A program made the position numbers and the translations under genes. A DNA stretch of 64,000 bases, from the NCBI GenBank assembly GCA_020205615.1, contig CM035165.1:30663544-30727543 (forward strand), in the 5' to 3' direction. Every line of letters begins with the position of its first letter. The stretch's first letter is position 1. This document shows, one piece after another, positions 24,934-36,330 of this stretch. A model generated the notes under the pieces. The model was not told the origin of the DNA, searched no databases, and saw only the letters and a program-made list of their open reading frames with translations. This DNA is from Panax quinquefolius. Taxonomy: Eukaryota; Streptophyta; Magnoliopsida; Apiales; Araliaceae.

Positions 24934-25078
24934 TCTTAAATCTTTGCCATAAAGCAAGGTTAATTAAACAAATTAACATATCACATAATATCCTATATTA
25001 TGGTGACCAACAAATAAGCTTAGATAGACACCTAGCGAAGGATTTACTCATCTCTCCCTCTAGTTCTATTTATTATCA
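24934..25078 (-). other. Leader of F, cut before the PBS
   Basis: Matches the leader of E at 63079-63200 (the AATTAACC...ATATCAC and CTTAGGTAGG-like phrases on the reverse strand). Similarity stops after CTAGTTCTATTT at 25078. No gene here. Confidence 0.65.
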
Positions 25079-25904
25079 TTTCACAGAGAAAACGGTGAAA
25101 GAAAGGTTAGGGTGAGCTCAACTAGCCCGATGAAATATTATGACTAAGATAATGCGAATAAATTATCAATAGTCTTGATAATGTTAAGTGATAAAATGAT
25201 GATAACTGACCGGTTTAAGCTGCTTGATGAATATATCGATCCATTAAAAAATTGAGTAGAAAATATTGATTTCTACTATCTTTTAGGTTTTAAAGGTTTT
25301 TCATCCTTTGTTATATCATTGAGACTCGACTTTAATAAATATTCACATCATCGAATCACCTTACATTGACTTACGAGGATATTCTTTAGTATCGCGACCA
25401 CAATTATTCATGCCTTCTGGGCGAGAATATTTGTGTATTCATTAATAGTCATGATCATACCAACAAGCGTCCATCGATACTGCTACTGACCAGCTGAGGA
25501 TTTTTATCACATCATTTGTAACATTACGGTCATGATTACGCAGATAGTCTCCACAGTGTCATAATCATACGAAGTCCATCCATACCTACTACTGGCCGCG
25601 AGATGACTTTCGAAAAAAAATATAAACATGAGGATGATGACAATGATATAAGAATTGATAAAACAAGTTCAAGAATTATTTTATCCGAAGGAATTATTAA
25701 CGTTAAAATTGTCAACATAATCTTTGTTTTGTAGAGTAAAATTCAAGAATGATGAGAAGAATATTTCCATGAAAAGATCTTTGGATGAAGCCTTTAAATA
25801 TCGAGGATATTCTACTAATTTCATGGAGTATAGAAGTCGAAGTTTTTTATTTGGGTATAATAAAGAATGGAATAACAAAAGAAATCACCGTGCATACGAT
25901 GAGG

Positions 25905-26290
25905 CCTTTTGAGACGGGTTATTCAGCGAGAATAATAAATAACGGAACAAAGGTCGGTTGAAATTCACACAAGCGAGGATGTTCCAACGAGAATAATAAA
26001 AGATGGAACCGGATCCGATTGTAAAACACACGAGATAGGATATTCAGCGAAGAATAATAAAAAGCGGAGACCGTAAAGTCGGTGTAAAACACGTAGAGCG
26101 AGGATGTTCAGCGAGAATAATAAAAGGCGGAACTGGAATCTTTGGGTGTAAAACCTGAGCCGAGGATGTTCAGCGAGAATGATAAAAAAAGGCGGAACCG
26201 GTCGGTGTAAAACCTAAATTCCAAGGATGTTCCAGAATAATAGAAGAATGTCACCAAGTATCAAGGGTAAACCACTTACTCTGAGTTATT
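25905..26290 (-). repeat. Type B ~60-bp tandem array in left LTR of G
   Basis: Units of AGCGAGGATGTTCAGCGAGAATAATAAA type on the plus strand, about six copies, the reverse complement of the arrays at 11590-11950 and 58280-58700. Confidence 0.7.
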
Positions 26291-26930
26291 CAGCGAGAAT
26301 AATAAGCGGTGGAATAACAACGAGTTCTCTTCATGAATAAGAAGAATAACACCCTTACATTTGGTAGGAGATTGAATCTTTGCGGTGGTGTAGTAACAAA
26401 ATACTCTTCTTCTTTCTCTCTTATTCTCTCTATACTTTCTCTCTCTATAGCTTGAATGAATTAAAGTGAAAAATAATGAAGATACTAGGCCCAGGAGTTA
26501 GCTGAGACGAGGATGTTTCAACGGAATAATAGAAGAATGTCACCAAGTATAGGGTAAACCACTTATCTGAGTTATTCCAATGTGAATAATAAGCGATGGA
26601 ATAACAACGATTCTCTTCATGAATAAGAAAGAATAACACCCACACACATTTGGTAGGAGATTGAATCTTTGCGGACGGTGTAGTAACAAAATACTCTTCT
26701 TCTTTCTCTCTTATTCTCTCTATACTTTCTCTATAGCTTGAATGAATTAAGTGAAAATAATGAAGCCCCTAAACCTCTGTTTATAGAAGTACCACTTATA
26801 CTGAGTTATTCCAATAATAAGGTGAAAAAGCGTGAATAGAAGAATAACCCTTACATTTGGTAGGAGATTGTAGCAGCGAGGTAAATGTAATACTTTCTCT
26901 CTCTATAGCTTGAATGAATTCGTGGTGAAG
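26236..26930 (-). repeat. Tandem triplication of the promoter/leader block in the left LTR of G
   Basis: Three successive copies, at about 26236-26490, 26525-26775 and 26795-26930 (the last shortened), each containing the CCACTTA...GAGTTATTC phrase, the TTTGGTAGGAGATTG phrase and a TTTCTCTCTCTATAGCTTGAATGAATT-like end. The partner LTR has the block once (about 44440-44700). Each copy includes the end of the ~60-bp array and the leader up to the TATA region, so the start site region is multiplied. Confidence 0.7.
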
Positions 26931-26984
26931 GCACAGCCTCCTTTTGTAATGTAAAGCGACAAGAAGTTCTTGATTTGGATGGCC

Positions 26985-27185
26985 GGTAAAGGTAATTACT
27001 ATTGAAAGCGAAGGTAAATACTATTAATGCGAAGGTAAATACTATTTCACGAAGGTAATTCTTATTGTGAAGGTAAATCTCTATTCACGAAGGATAATTA
27101 CTATTGGCGAAGGTAAATACTATTCGAAGGTAAATACACAAGGGTAATTACTATTGTGAAGGTAAATACTTATTGATGAAGAGAC
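26985..27185 (-). repeat. ~18-bp AGGTAAATACTATTCAC array, left LTR of G
   Basis: About ten imperfect units in U3 upstream of the promoter, with a counterpart at 44805-44985. Confidence 0.7.
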
Positions 27186-27791
27186 TCTTAGATGATGACA
27201 TATAGTAGGCCCCCGTAAAATAATCAAACTTACCACAAATCATAACACGTATTTAATCTTTGATAATTATTAATCATTTTATAACTTGTCGTCTCAATTA
27301 TTGATTTAATACTATAACATATTATCACGGATGATCTTGTGACAATAATTGAATCGATAATATAAGAGATATGATCGTGACAATTTGTAGCAATAATTGA
27401 AGCGTATAGGTGGTGACTTCTCACGTAAGCATCGATAATCAATCACAGTGTGTCTTTCTTTATGACGACCACAGTATTCTTGTACTTTACCATAGGGTAG
27501 TTCAGCCGGTTTTACAGTAACACCTCGTAGTTATTTTTATAAAAATATTTTTGTCATTTTCTCGATCAAATGATAATGTTGTAGGGTCCACCAATGATTG
27601 AGCCATTATGCGAATATTCACTAACAAAAGAATATTCCCACCAAACGAATATTTTATAACAACTTGCATACTTTGCAAAATTTATAAATATACCCCATAA
27701 CTATAACATTATATCAAATTTATTCCATAATATTCAAAAATAATATTTATAGAAAAATTCATCTTTATTTATAAAAATTTGGGGTCTTCTG

Positions 27792-28640
27792 ACCTCCCCT
27801 TTTATGAAATTTAAGCCCTCGAAATTAGAATGCGATACTGGTATGTCGAAGAGGTAAGGATACCTTGATTTCATTTTGATTCTAACTCCAAGTCGTTTCC
27901 TCGACATCGTGGTTCCTCCATAAAACTTTGACTTGAGGTATAACCTTGGGGCGTAGAATATGTTCTTTCTTATCAAAAATTTGAGCGAATTACCTCTTAA
28001 ATACGTCGAATCTTCCGCTATTTCATCAGTTTAACTTCGATAATATGGTTGGGTCTTTCACATATTTACGTAACATAGATATGTGAAAAGCGTTATGAAC
28101 ACGAGACGTATTTTGGCGGTGAAAGCGAGTCTATAGGCCGCAGTTCCTACTCGATCGAGGATTAAAAATGGACCAGATGAATCGAGGATTAAGTTTTCCT
28201 CTCCTTCAAATCTTGTAACTCCTTTCCATGGAGCTGACTCTAATGACAGGTTTTGATCTCGTTGTCGGATCATTTGAATTCCACGTCCTTTCGATGAAGA
28301 TCCTCGTTCGTCCAAATAACTCTTTTAATCGATTTTGTGATACTAGCGATTTTTATAGTTGTCGGATCATTTGAATCTTTTCCAGTAATCATACGTACCA
28401 ACTCCGGTCCCAACAAGCGTTGCTTCACCCACCTCATCTGACATCAGTGAATCTTGAAACGACACTTTCTTTAAATGATGCTCGAATGGAGCCATACCGA
28501 TACTTGCTTGATGAAGCACTTTGTTGTGGGAAAACTCCACGGCAATGGTAAGAACTTGTCCCTAACTCCTTGAAATCAAAGGACCTGAGTCTTAATAGAT
28601 CTTGAGAGTTTGAATAGTCTCTCGTGCTCCGTCCGTCTCA
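27792..28640 (-). pseudogene. C-terminal part of pol of G, left fragment
   Basis: Reverse strand: polypurine tract remnant at 27792-27805, the chromodomain-like tail (DIPVSHSNFEG frame around 27830, frameshifted), integrase C-terminal region with SAPWKGVTRF near 28210-28240, and the MAPFEAS-type and PLVEFSHN-type region at 28480-28560. It ends at 28640 in CCGTCCGTCTCA, the codons just after the DDE core, where the forward C array begins. The rest of this gene resumes at 39716 upstream of the core, so about 680 bases of integrase including the catalytic core are missing. Confidence 0.8.
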
Positions 28641-30038
28641 AAGACCGAATTTTATGAAATAAAAGTATTCAATTTTCTATTCGATAATTGGTTAAATTGA
28701 TAAAAGTTAAAGTTAAGGGTGATATATGAAATTTTTTTTCAAAATAAGCGAGGGGTATAAAGTATTCATTATTGTCGGGGAATATTAGTTTGGTGGTGGA
28801 ATATTCTTTACGTCGGGGAATATTAAATATGACGGTAGCGACCAATGTATGGGCCCATGCGGAAAGCGATTGGATGAAGAAAGCGACAAATATAAGTTGG
28901 TTAAAAATAACGGCGTAGTTATTACAGATTAAGGCATTGGAATACCGGTTGGTTAAAATACGATGTCTGGCGTGGTTGCCGCGATGTAGCTGCGGTATTG
29001 CACAATATTGTTGAATTATTGATCCTTACGTGAAAGGCCTTTACTCGATAATTTTCACGGTAATTCTTATTGATATTTTATTTTATTGATTGATAATTCT
29101 TTGCGTTGATATTTTATATTATTGTTGTTCGATAATTGTCTTTGCATTATCTCCATTATCGGATCAATAATTCATATTATTTGAATAATATTATTAGATA
29201 GCATTATTGGCAATGTCTAGAAAGTTACATCGAGGAGAGGTTTGGTCACCCTATTGCGGCATGATGAGGAGAAATCCTTATCGGAAGCCCCTCTTTCACA
29301 GGAGCGGCTTTGGTTGTCATAAATGTGATTACGTAATATTATTTGTGAATAATTAATTATTGATTCATATGATAAGAAAATATTTATTTGATGTGGATAT
29401 AAATGATGGATTTATTTATGTGGTTATAAGTGAAGGAATTAATGATGAGGTGTTTTATCGGTATTTGTGAAATGGAGAACAAAATATGGGATTTTCGGAA
29501 AAATTAGTTTATTACTTGATTTTGTAAAATCCATAACTCTTTAATAATATAATGAGTTAAGAGATGAGCCATATATCAAAAGAAAGCCCTAAGTAAGCTA
29601 GCTGTAGAAATTTGAATCACCCAAAAATTCTTTGTAGATATTTCGTGGTGAAATTTTGAATAAGCTGGTCAGAAGGACTAATAGTCCAAGAAAAATCGTG
29701 TTGTTCTTGACTATATTGCGTGAGTTATAAATTTTGATCCAAATAGTTGGATCGTTGTAATTTTGGATATGTTATACATACATAAGTTGAGTATATGTCC
29801 ACAAATTTTGAGCAGTTAAAAATGAGCGAATGATTTGTTATGAATTTTAAGAGGTGGTGATTAGGAAATTAGGTTTATAATTGATTTTGGTGGAAAATTC
29901 TAGAATTGAGTGGGCCCCACTTGTGGTTGGTGAAGAAATGTGCTGAATTTTATTTCAAATGTGGTGGGTGGGAATAGTAGCGAGTAAAGCCATCGGGGTT
30001 GCGAGAGTAAAGTAATCCCTTGGCGTCTTAACATTTTC

Positions 30039-30047
30039 TATAAATAG
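30039..30047 (+). promoter_or_regulatory. TATA box, LTR C copy 1
   Basis: TATAAATAG followed by AGGCTAAGTTAGAATTG and a CT-rich leader, as in the other C copies. Confidence 0.65.
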
Positions 30048-30671
30048 AAGGCTAAGTTAGAATTGAAAATCACACGAAACAAAGTTTTCTCTCTTTCTCT
30101 CTCTAGATTATTGAGTGTAATTTGTGAGTATTTAGATACTTGGTGAGTTGATATTCATCGGTCAAGAAGTTTCCTTGATGTCATATCAGATATCTGTCGA
30201 AGTCTTTTTCTCTTTTGAGGTAAGGGATAGTAAGGGATATTATTTTTTTTGTAATGATATTATTTCTTGATATCATTATCTTTGAAATATTGATCTGAGT
30301 TTTTATCAAATTTGGAACTTTTTTCATATCGGGGTTACTATTATTCATGAGTTCTTATTCACGAGTTTCTTATTAATGAGTTCTTATTCACGATTCTTAT
30401 TCAAAAGTCTTATAAATGAAGCGTGAAAATGTTTTTTTGTGGAATTTCTATCTTTTGGTGTGGAGATTCTTATTCACGTATACGGCCTTTATTCACGTAT
30501 CTGACCTTTATTCACGAATCTGGCTTTATTCATAGAAAAATGAAAATTTTTCTTTTAAATCTAAAATATCTATACGGATACTAGCTTTGATTGTATCCGT
30601 GTTTTGATCATTCTTGAATTTTACACCACTATGATTATTTTTGAGGTATTTTTGGGCGTGGATAAAACCGA

Positions 30672-31075
30672 TGCAAAGATGAATGATTTGAAGAATATCT
30701 TTGGCTTTTGTAGTCAAAGATGAGCAGTGTTTAAATGAACATGACCATTGATGAATATCTTTGTGATGGTGCAAAGATGAATTATTGATGAATATCTTTT
30801 TTTGCTTTATTGTTAAACAAAGATGAATTATTGATGAATATCTTTTTGCTTTGTAGTCTGAAGATGAATTATTGATGAATATCTTTTGCTTTCGTAATCT
30901 GAAGATGACTGTTGTTGAATATCTTTGCTTTGTAGTGCTGAAGATGAATTATTGATGAATATCTTTGGCTTTGTAATGCAAAGATGACCCGTTGTTGAAT
31001 ATCTTTGCTTTGTAGTGTAAAGATGAGCTGTTGATGAATATCTTTGGCGAGTGGTGCGAAGATGAATTTATTAGT
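30672..31075 (+). repeat. Tandem hairpin array, copy 1
   Basis: About ten units of 37-40 bp. Each contains ATCTTTGGC, a loop of about 7 bases (TTGTAGT type) and GCAAAGAT, followed by GAATTATTGATGAAT. The arms are complementary, so every unit can fold as a hairpin of 7-8 base pairs. Type A LTRs have only three such units. Confidence 0.75.
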
Positions 31076-32150
31076 ATGATTATGAGCGAGGGCGTGATTT
31101 GGTATAACCATGATCTTTGATGTTTCGGGTAAAGACAAGTGATGAAAATTATCTTTGTCTTGGATGAGGAAAGAATTTAGAACTACAATTACGATTATGA
31201 GTTATACTGCGTGATTGTGGGCGAGGAATTGTTGATTGATGTTCTGAGGATAAAACATTGTTGGTGGATTTTTAACATGGAAGACAATAGACTTTATAGT
31301 CTATTTGACTCTTTAATGGATTGCTCATTTCATTTATGACTATGGTTGAAAAGTTTTATCATCTACCGTATGTTCTAAATCTACGATTTATTCTTGATGA
31401 AGACTATTGATAATTTATTTATCTTTAGTCATAATATTCTTTCTTGAGCTAGTTGTGCTCACCCTTTTGTTTCACAATTCCTTTCGGGTAATAAAAAAGT
31501 GTAAATTTGGGTCGGCGGGGATAGCGAGGGAATAGAGTGGTGGTCTATAGATGTTGAGGGTGAGGTGAATTTAACTTGGAATGGTGTTTTGTCACTTTAT
31601 CATACAAGATGTCTAATGACATCTGACCTCGTGTTATCATAAGACATGGTTGTGCTCATCCACTTCTTTGAGTATATTTACAAGCACTACTATATAATCT
31701 TGGTGTTTGTTTGGAGTATAATACCCGATTAGAGGCAGTGGAGATAATGATATGTCGAGAAGACTCACCATTGGGAAGAATATGATAGTAATCTTCTCGT
31801 TTTCTTTTGGGGTTTATTAGGTTAACGAGGATAATTACGTGGCCATATGATATCTACCGTAACCTAAAAGCATGGCCTCCCGTATACGAAGGTTTCCTTG
31901 AGCACTTCCCAAAGTTTCTAATTTCTAAAAGCAGGTTTTTGGTTTGTACCTTTATGTAAGGTGTCATGGTGGCGTGTTATCGAGTTGGTGTCGAGTTACA
32001 TTTGGTATATATTGGTATCGAACTCACGACATATGTGTTGTTGTATTTTTTGCGACAATTGTTGTAATAAAGTTGTAGTTATTTACGTACCATGTATTTA
32101 ACGACTCGAGAATAGGTTGGATGGAATGGACCTATTTTGGGGTTGTTACA

Positions 32151-32471
32151 TTTAAGTATCGAGCTTAGGGATATGATCTCTGGCGGAGATCGGGGAATAG
32201 AACTAGGAGGAGAGATGAGTAAATCCTTATTTAGTGTGTCTACTAAGCTTATTTGTTGGTCGGTCATAATATCGAGATATTATGTGATATATTAATTGCT
32301 CAATTAACCTTTGTTTTTGTTGTATTCTAGAATGATATCGAAAATACGGAGATGAGCAATGGAGAAATCATGATGGCGGGGAGATAGAATCAGAAATGAA
32401 AACAAGGTATTCTCGACTCTTTGAAATACCAGTGCGTAAATTTCGGGGACGAAATTTCATAGGAGGGAGAT
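32151..32471 (+). other. Interior 1 of array C: PBS, gag start fused to pol end, polypurine tract
   Basis: The PBS remnant TTTAAGTATCGAGCTT is at 32151-32166. The leader matches those of the coding elements up to an ATG at 32332 (MISKIRR, then a stop; compare MASENVE). After about 60 bases it joins the last codons of pol, readable as EMKTRYS and then the FRGRNFI-like end, and the polypurine tract AGGAGGGAGA at 32461-32470. All of gag, protease, RT, RNase H and integrase is absent. It keeps only the signals needed in cis. Confidence 0.8.
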
Positions 32472-33876
32472 TGTAAGACCCGAATTTTATGAAATAAAAG
32501 TATTCAATTTTTCTATTCGATAATTGGTTAAATTGATAAAAGTTAAAGTTAAGGGTGATATATGAAATTTTTTTCAAAATAAGCGAGGGGTATAAAGTAT
32601 TCATTATTGTCCGGGAATATTCGTTTGGTGCGTGGAATATTCTTTACGTGAGGGAATATTAAATGCGACAGTAGCGACCATGTGTGGCCCCCATGAAAAG
32701 CGATTGGATGAAGAAAGCGACAAATATAAGTTGGTTAAAAATAACGGCGTAGTTATTCTGAATTAAAATTTATTGGAATACGGTGGTTAAAATACGATGT
32801 CTGGCGTGGTTGCCGCGATGGCTTTGCGGTATTACACAATATTGTTGAATTATTGATCCTTACGTGAAGGCACTACTCGATAATTTTCACGGTGAATTCT
32901 TATTCGATATTTTATTTTATTGATTGATAATTCTTTGCGTTGATATTTTATATTATTGTTGTTCGATAATTGTCACTTTGCACATTATCTCCATTATCGG
33001 ATCGATAATTCATATTATTTGAATAATATTATTAGATAGCATTATTGGCAATGTCTAGAAAGTTACATCGAGAGAGGTTTGGTCACCTAATTGCGGCGCC
33101 CGATGAGGAGAAATCCTTATCGAGCCCCCTCTTTCACAGGAGCGGCTGGTTGTGTCATAAATGTGATTACGTAATATTATTTGTGAATAATTAATTATTG
33201 ATTCATATGATAAGAAAATATTTATTTGATGTGGATATAAATGATGGATTTATTTATGTGGTTATAAGTGAAGGAATTAATGATGAGGTGTTTTATCGGT
33301 ATTTGTCGAAATGGAGAACAAAATATGGGATTTTGAGGAAAAATTAGTTTATTACTTGATTTTGTAAAATCCATAACTCTTTAATGTATAATGAGTTAAG
33401 AGATGAGCCATATATCAAAAGAAAGCCCTAGAAGTAAGCTAACTGTAGAAATTTGAATCACCCAAAAATTCTTTGTAGATATTTCGTGGTGAAATTTTGA
33501 ATAAGCCTGGTCAGAAGGACTAATAGTCAAAAAAAATCGGTGTTCTTGACTATATTGCGTGAGTTATAAATTTTGATCCAAATAGTTGGATCGTTGTAAT
33601 TTTGGATATGTTATACATACATAAGTTGAGTATATGTCCACAAATTTTGAGCCGATTAAAAATGAGCGAATGATTTGTTATGAATTTTAAGAGGTGGTGA
33701 TTAGGAAATTAGGTTTATAATTGATTTTGGTGGAAAATTCTAGAATTGAGTGGGCCCCACTTGTGGTTGGTGAAGAAATGTGCTGAATTTTATTTCAAAT
33801 GTGGTGGGTGGGAATAGTAGCGAGTAAAGCCATCGGGGTTTGGAGTTAAATGCTGCTTGACGTCTTAACATTTTTC

Positions 33877-33885
33877 TATAAATAG
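33877..33885 (+). promoter_or_regulatory. TATA box, LTR C copy 2
   Basis: TATAAATAG, same context as copy 1. Confidence 0.65.
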
Positions 33886-34514
33886 AAGGCTAAGTTAGAA
33901 TTGAAAATCACACGAAACAAAGTTTTTCTCTTTCTCTCTCTAGATTATTGAGTGTAATTTGTGAGTATTTAGATACTTGGTGAGTTGATATTCATCGGTG
34001 CAAGTTTCCTTGTTGTCATATCAGATATATCTGTCGGAAGTCTTTGCTCTTTTGAGGTAAGGGATAGTAAGGGATAGTAAGGGATATTTTTTTTGTAATG
34101 ATATTATTTCTTGATATCATTATCTTTGAAATATTGATCTGAAGTTTTTATCAAATTTGGAACTTTTTCATGTCGGGGTTACTATTCATGAGTTCTTATT
34201 CACGAGTTACTATTCATGAGTTCTTATTCACGATTCTTATTCACGAGTCTTATTAAATGAAGCGTGAAAATGTTTTTTTGTGGAATTTCTATCTTTTGGT
34301 GTAGATTCTTATTCACGTATCTGCGGCCTTATTATTCACGTATCTGACACTATTCACGAATCGGCACTATTCATAGAAAAATGAAAATTTTTCTTTTAAA
34401 TCTAAAATATCTAATACGGATACTAGCTTTGATTGTATCCATGTTTTGATCATTCTTGAATTTTACACCACTTATGATTATTTTTGAGGTATTTTTGGGC
34501 GTGGATAAAACCGA

Positions 34515-34925
34515 TGCAAAGATGAATGATTTTTGAAGAATATCTTTGGCTTTGTAGTGCATTGATGATGAAAGGTGTTTAAATGAATATCATGATGAAG
34601 ATGACTGACGATGATGAATATCTTTGCTTGATGGTGCAAAGATGAATTATTGATGAATATCTTTTTGCTTTCGTAGTGCAAAGATGACTTGTTGATGAAT
34701 ATCTTAGCTTTGTAGTCTGAAGATGAATTATTGATGAATATCTTTTGCTCGTAATGCAAAGACTTTGTTGTTGAATATCTTTGCTTTGTAGTGCAAAGAT
34801 GAATTATTGATGAATATCTTTGGCTTATAATCAAAGATGACCCGTTGTTGAATATCTTTTGCTTTGTAGTGTAAAGATGAGCTGTTGATGAATATCTTTG
34901 GCAGTAGTGCAAAGATGAATTTATT
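34515..34925 (+). repeat. Tandem hairpin array, copy 2
   Basis: Same ATCTTTG / CAAAGAT units as in copy 1, about ten, with small differences in loop bases. Confidence 0.75.
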
Positions 34926-36003
34926 AATATGATTATGAGCAGGAGGCGTGATTTGGTATAACCATGATCTTTGATGTTTGGTAAAGACAAGTGATGAAAA
35001 TTATCTTTGTCTTGGATGAGAAAAGAATTTAGAACTACAATTACGATTATGAGTTATACTGCGTGATTGTGGGCGAGGAATTGTTGATTGATGTTACGAG
35101 GATAAAACATTGTTGGTGGATTTTTTAACATGGAGAAGACAATAGACTTTATAGTCTATTTGACTCTTCTAATGGATTGCTCATTCATTTTATGACTATG
35201 GTTGAAAAGTTTTATCATCTACCGTATGTTCTAAATCTACGATTTATTCTTGATGAAGACTATTGATAATTTATTTATCTTTAGTCATAATATTCTTCTT
35301 GAGCTAGTTGTGCTCACCTTTTTGTTTCACAATTCCTTTCGGGTAATAAAAGTGTGTATTTGGGTCGGCGGGGATAGCGAGGAATAGAGTGGTGGTCTAT
35401 AGATGTTGAGGGTGAGGTGAATTTAACTTGGAATGGTGTTTTGTCACTTTATCATACAAGATGTCTAATGACATCTGACCTCGTGTTATCATAAGACATG
35501 GTTGTGCTCATCCACTTCTGCTTGAGTATATTTACAAGCACTACTATATAATCTTGGTGTTTGTTTGGAGTATAATACCCGATTAGAGGCAGTGGAGATA
35601 ATGATATCGAGAGAAGACTCACCATTGGGAAGAATATGATAGTAATCTTCTCGTTTTTCTTTGGGGTTTATTGGGTTAACGAGGATAATTACGTGGCCAT
35701 ATGATATCTACCATAACCTAAAAGCATGGCCTCCCGTATACGAAGGTTTCTTGAGCACTTCCCAAAGATTCTAATTTCTAAAAGCAGGTTTTTTGACTAT
35801 ACCTTTATGTAAGGTGTCATGGTGACGTGTTATCGAGTTGGTGTCGAGTTACATTTGGTATATATTGGTATCAAACTCACGGCATATGTGTTGTTGTATT
35901 TTGCACGACAATTGTTGTAATAAAGTTGTAGTTATTTACGTACCATGTATTTAACGACTCGAGAATAGGTTGGATGGAATGGACCTATTTTGGGGTTGTT
36001 ACA

Positions 36004-36330
36004 TTTAGTATCGAGCTTAGGGATATGATCTCTGGCGGAGATCGGGGAATAGAACTAGGAGGAGAGATGAGTAAATCCTTATTTAGTGTGTCTACTAAGC
36101 TTATTTGTTGGTCGGTCGTAATATCGAGATATTATGTGATATATTAATTTTGCTCAATTAACCTTTGTTTTGAAAATTTGTATTCTAGAATGATATCGAA
36201 ATCGGGGAGATGAGCGATGGAGAAATCATGATGCGGGGAGATAGAATGCAGAAATGAAAACAAGGTATTCTCGACTCTTTGAAATACCGAGTCACGTAAA
36301 TTCGGGGACGAAATTTCATAAGGAGGAGAT
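36004..36330 (+). other. Interior 2 of array C
   Basis: Same layout as interior 1: PBS remnant at about 36004-36018, leader, ATG near 36191 followed by a stop, then the last pol codons and AAGGAGGAGAT. The same deletion join is present in both interiors, so the deletion came before the array was formed. Confidence 0.8.

Larger units (their letters stand above)
17939..25078 (-). mobile_element. Element F, left part (3' LTR and interior)
   Basis: A reverse-strand element with 3' LTR, polypurine tract, a complete-length but frameshifted pol and gag, and most of the 5' leader. At 25078, about 60 bases short of the PBS, it breaks into the LTR of G. Its PBS and 5' LTR are found at 54918-57385. Only about 35 bases of F itself are missing between the two parts, so the split is an insertion (A2 with its passengers) and not two unrelated elements. 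Confidence 0.8.
25079..27791 (-). repeat. 3' LTR of element G, type B, outer ~260 bp missing
   Basis: On the reverse strand it starts at 27791 and runs left to 25079, inside U5. It pairs with 43000-45613: both carry the CTTCTTCTTTCTCTC stretch and TTTGGTAGGAGATTG. It differs from its partner by an expanded promoter region (26236-26930). The ~60-bp array is at 25905-26290 and a short AGGTAAATACTATT array at about 26985-27185. Confidence 0.85.
28641..32150 (+). repeat. LTR C copy 1
   Basis: Starts AAGACCGAATTTTATG (TGT lost) and ends in GGGGTTGTTACA. TATAAATAG is at 30039-30047, the 14-bp TTATTCACGAG-type repeats at about 30340-30535, the hairpin array at 30672-31075, a diverged AGTTGTGCTCACCC block near 31450 and the C-specific U5 segment at about 31560-32025. 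Confidence 0.85.
32472..36003 (+). repeat. LTR C copy 2, complete (~3.53 kb)
   Basis: Starts TGTAAGACCCGAATTTTATG and ends GGGGTTGTTACA. TATA is at 33877-33885, the 14-bp repeats at about 34180-34375, the hairpin array at 34515-34925 and the C-specific U5 segment at about 35405-35870. A short GGGATAGTAA repeat near 34062 has three units here against two in the other copies. This is the only C LTR with both ends present. Confidence 0.9.

Noticed and set aside
30672..31075. CRISPR-like regular repeat array
   Set aside because: Units follow each other without unique spacers, lie in plant LTRs in three copies, and have no cas genes nearby.
34478..34990. 170-residue reverse frame with repeated AKDIHQ/KIFINNSS-like units; similar frames at 38550-39023 and 30869-31138
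   Set aside because: It reads through the LTR hairpin array. The period of the DNA repeat explains the protein repeat, and there is no start context or domain.
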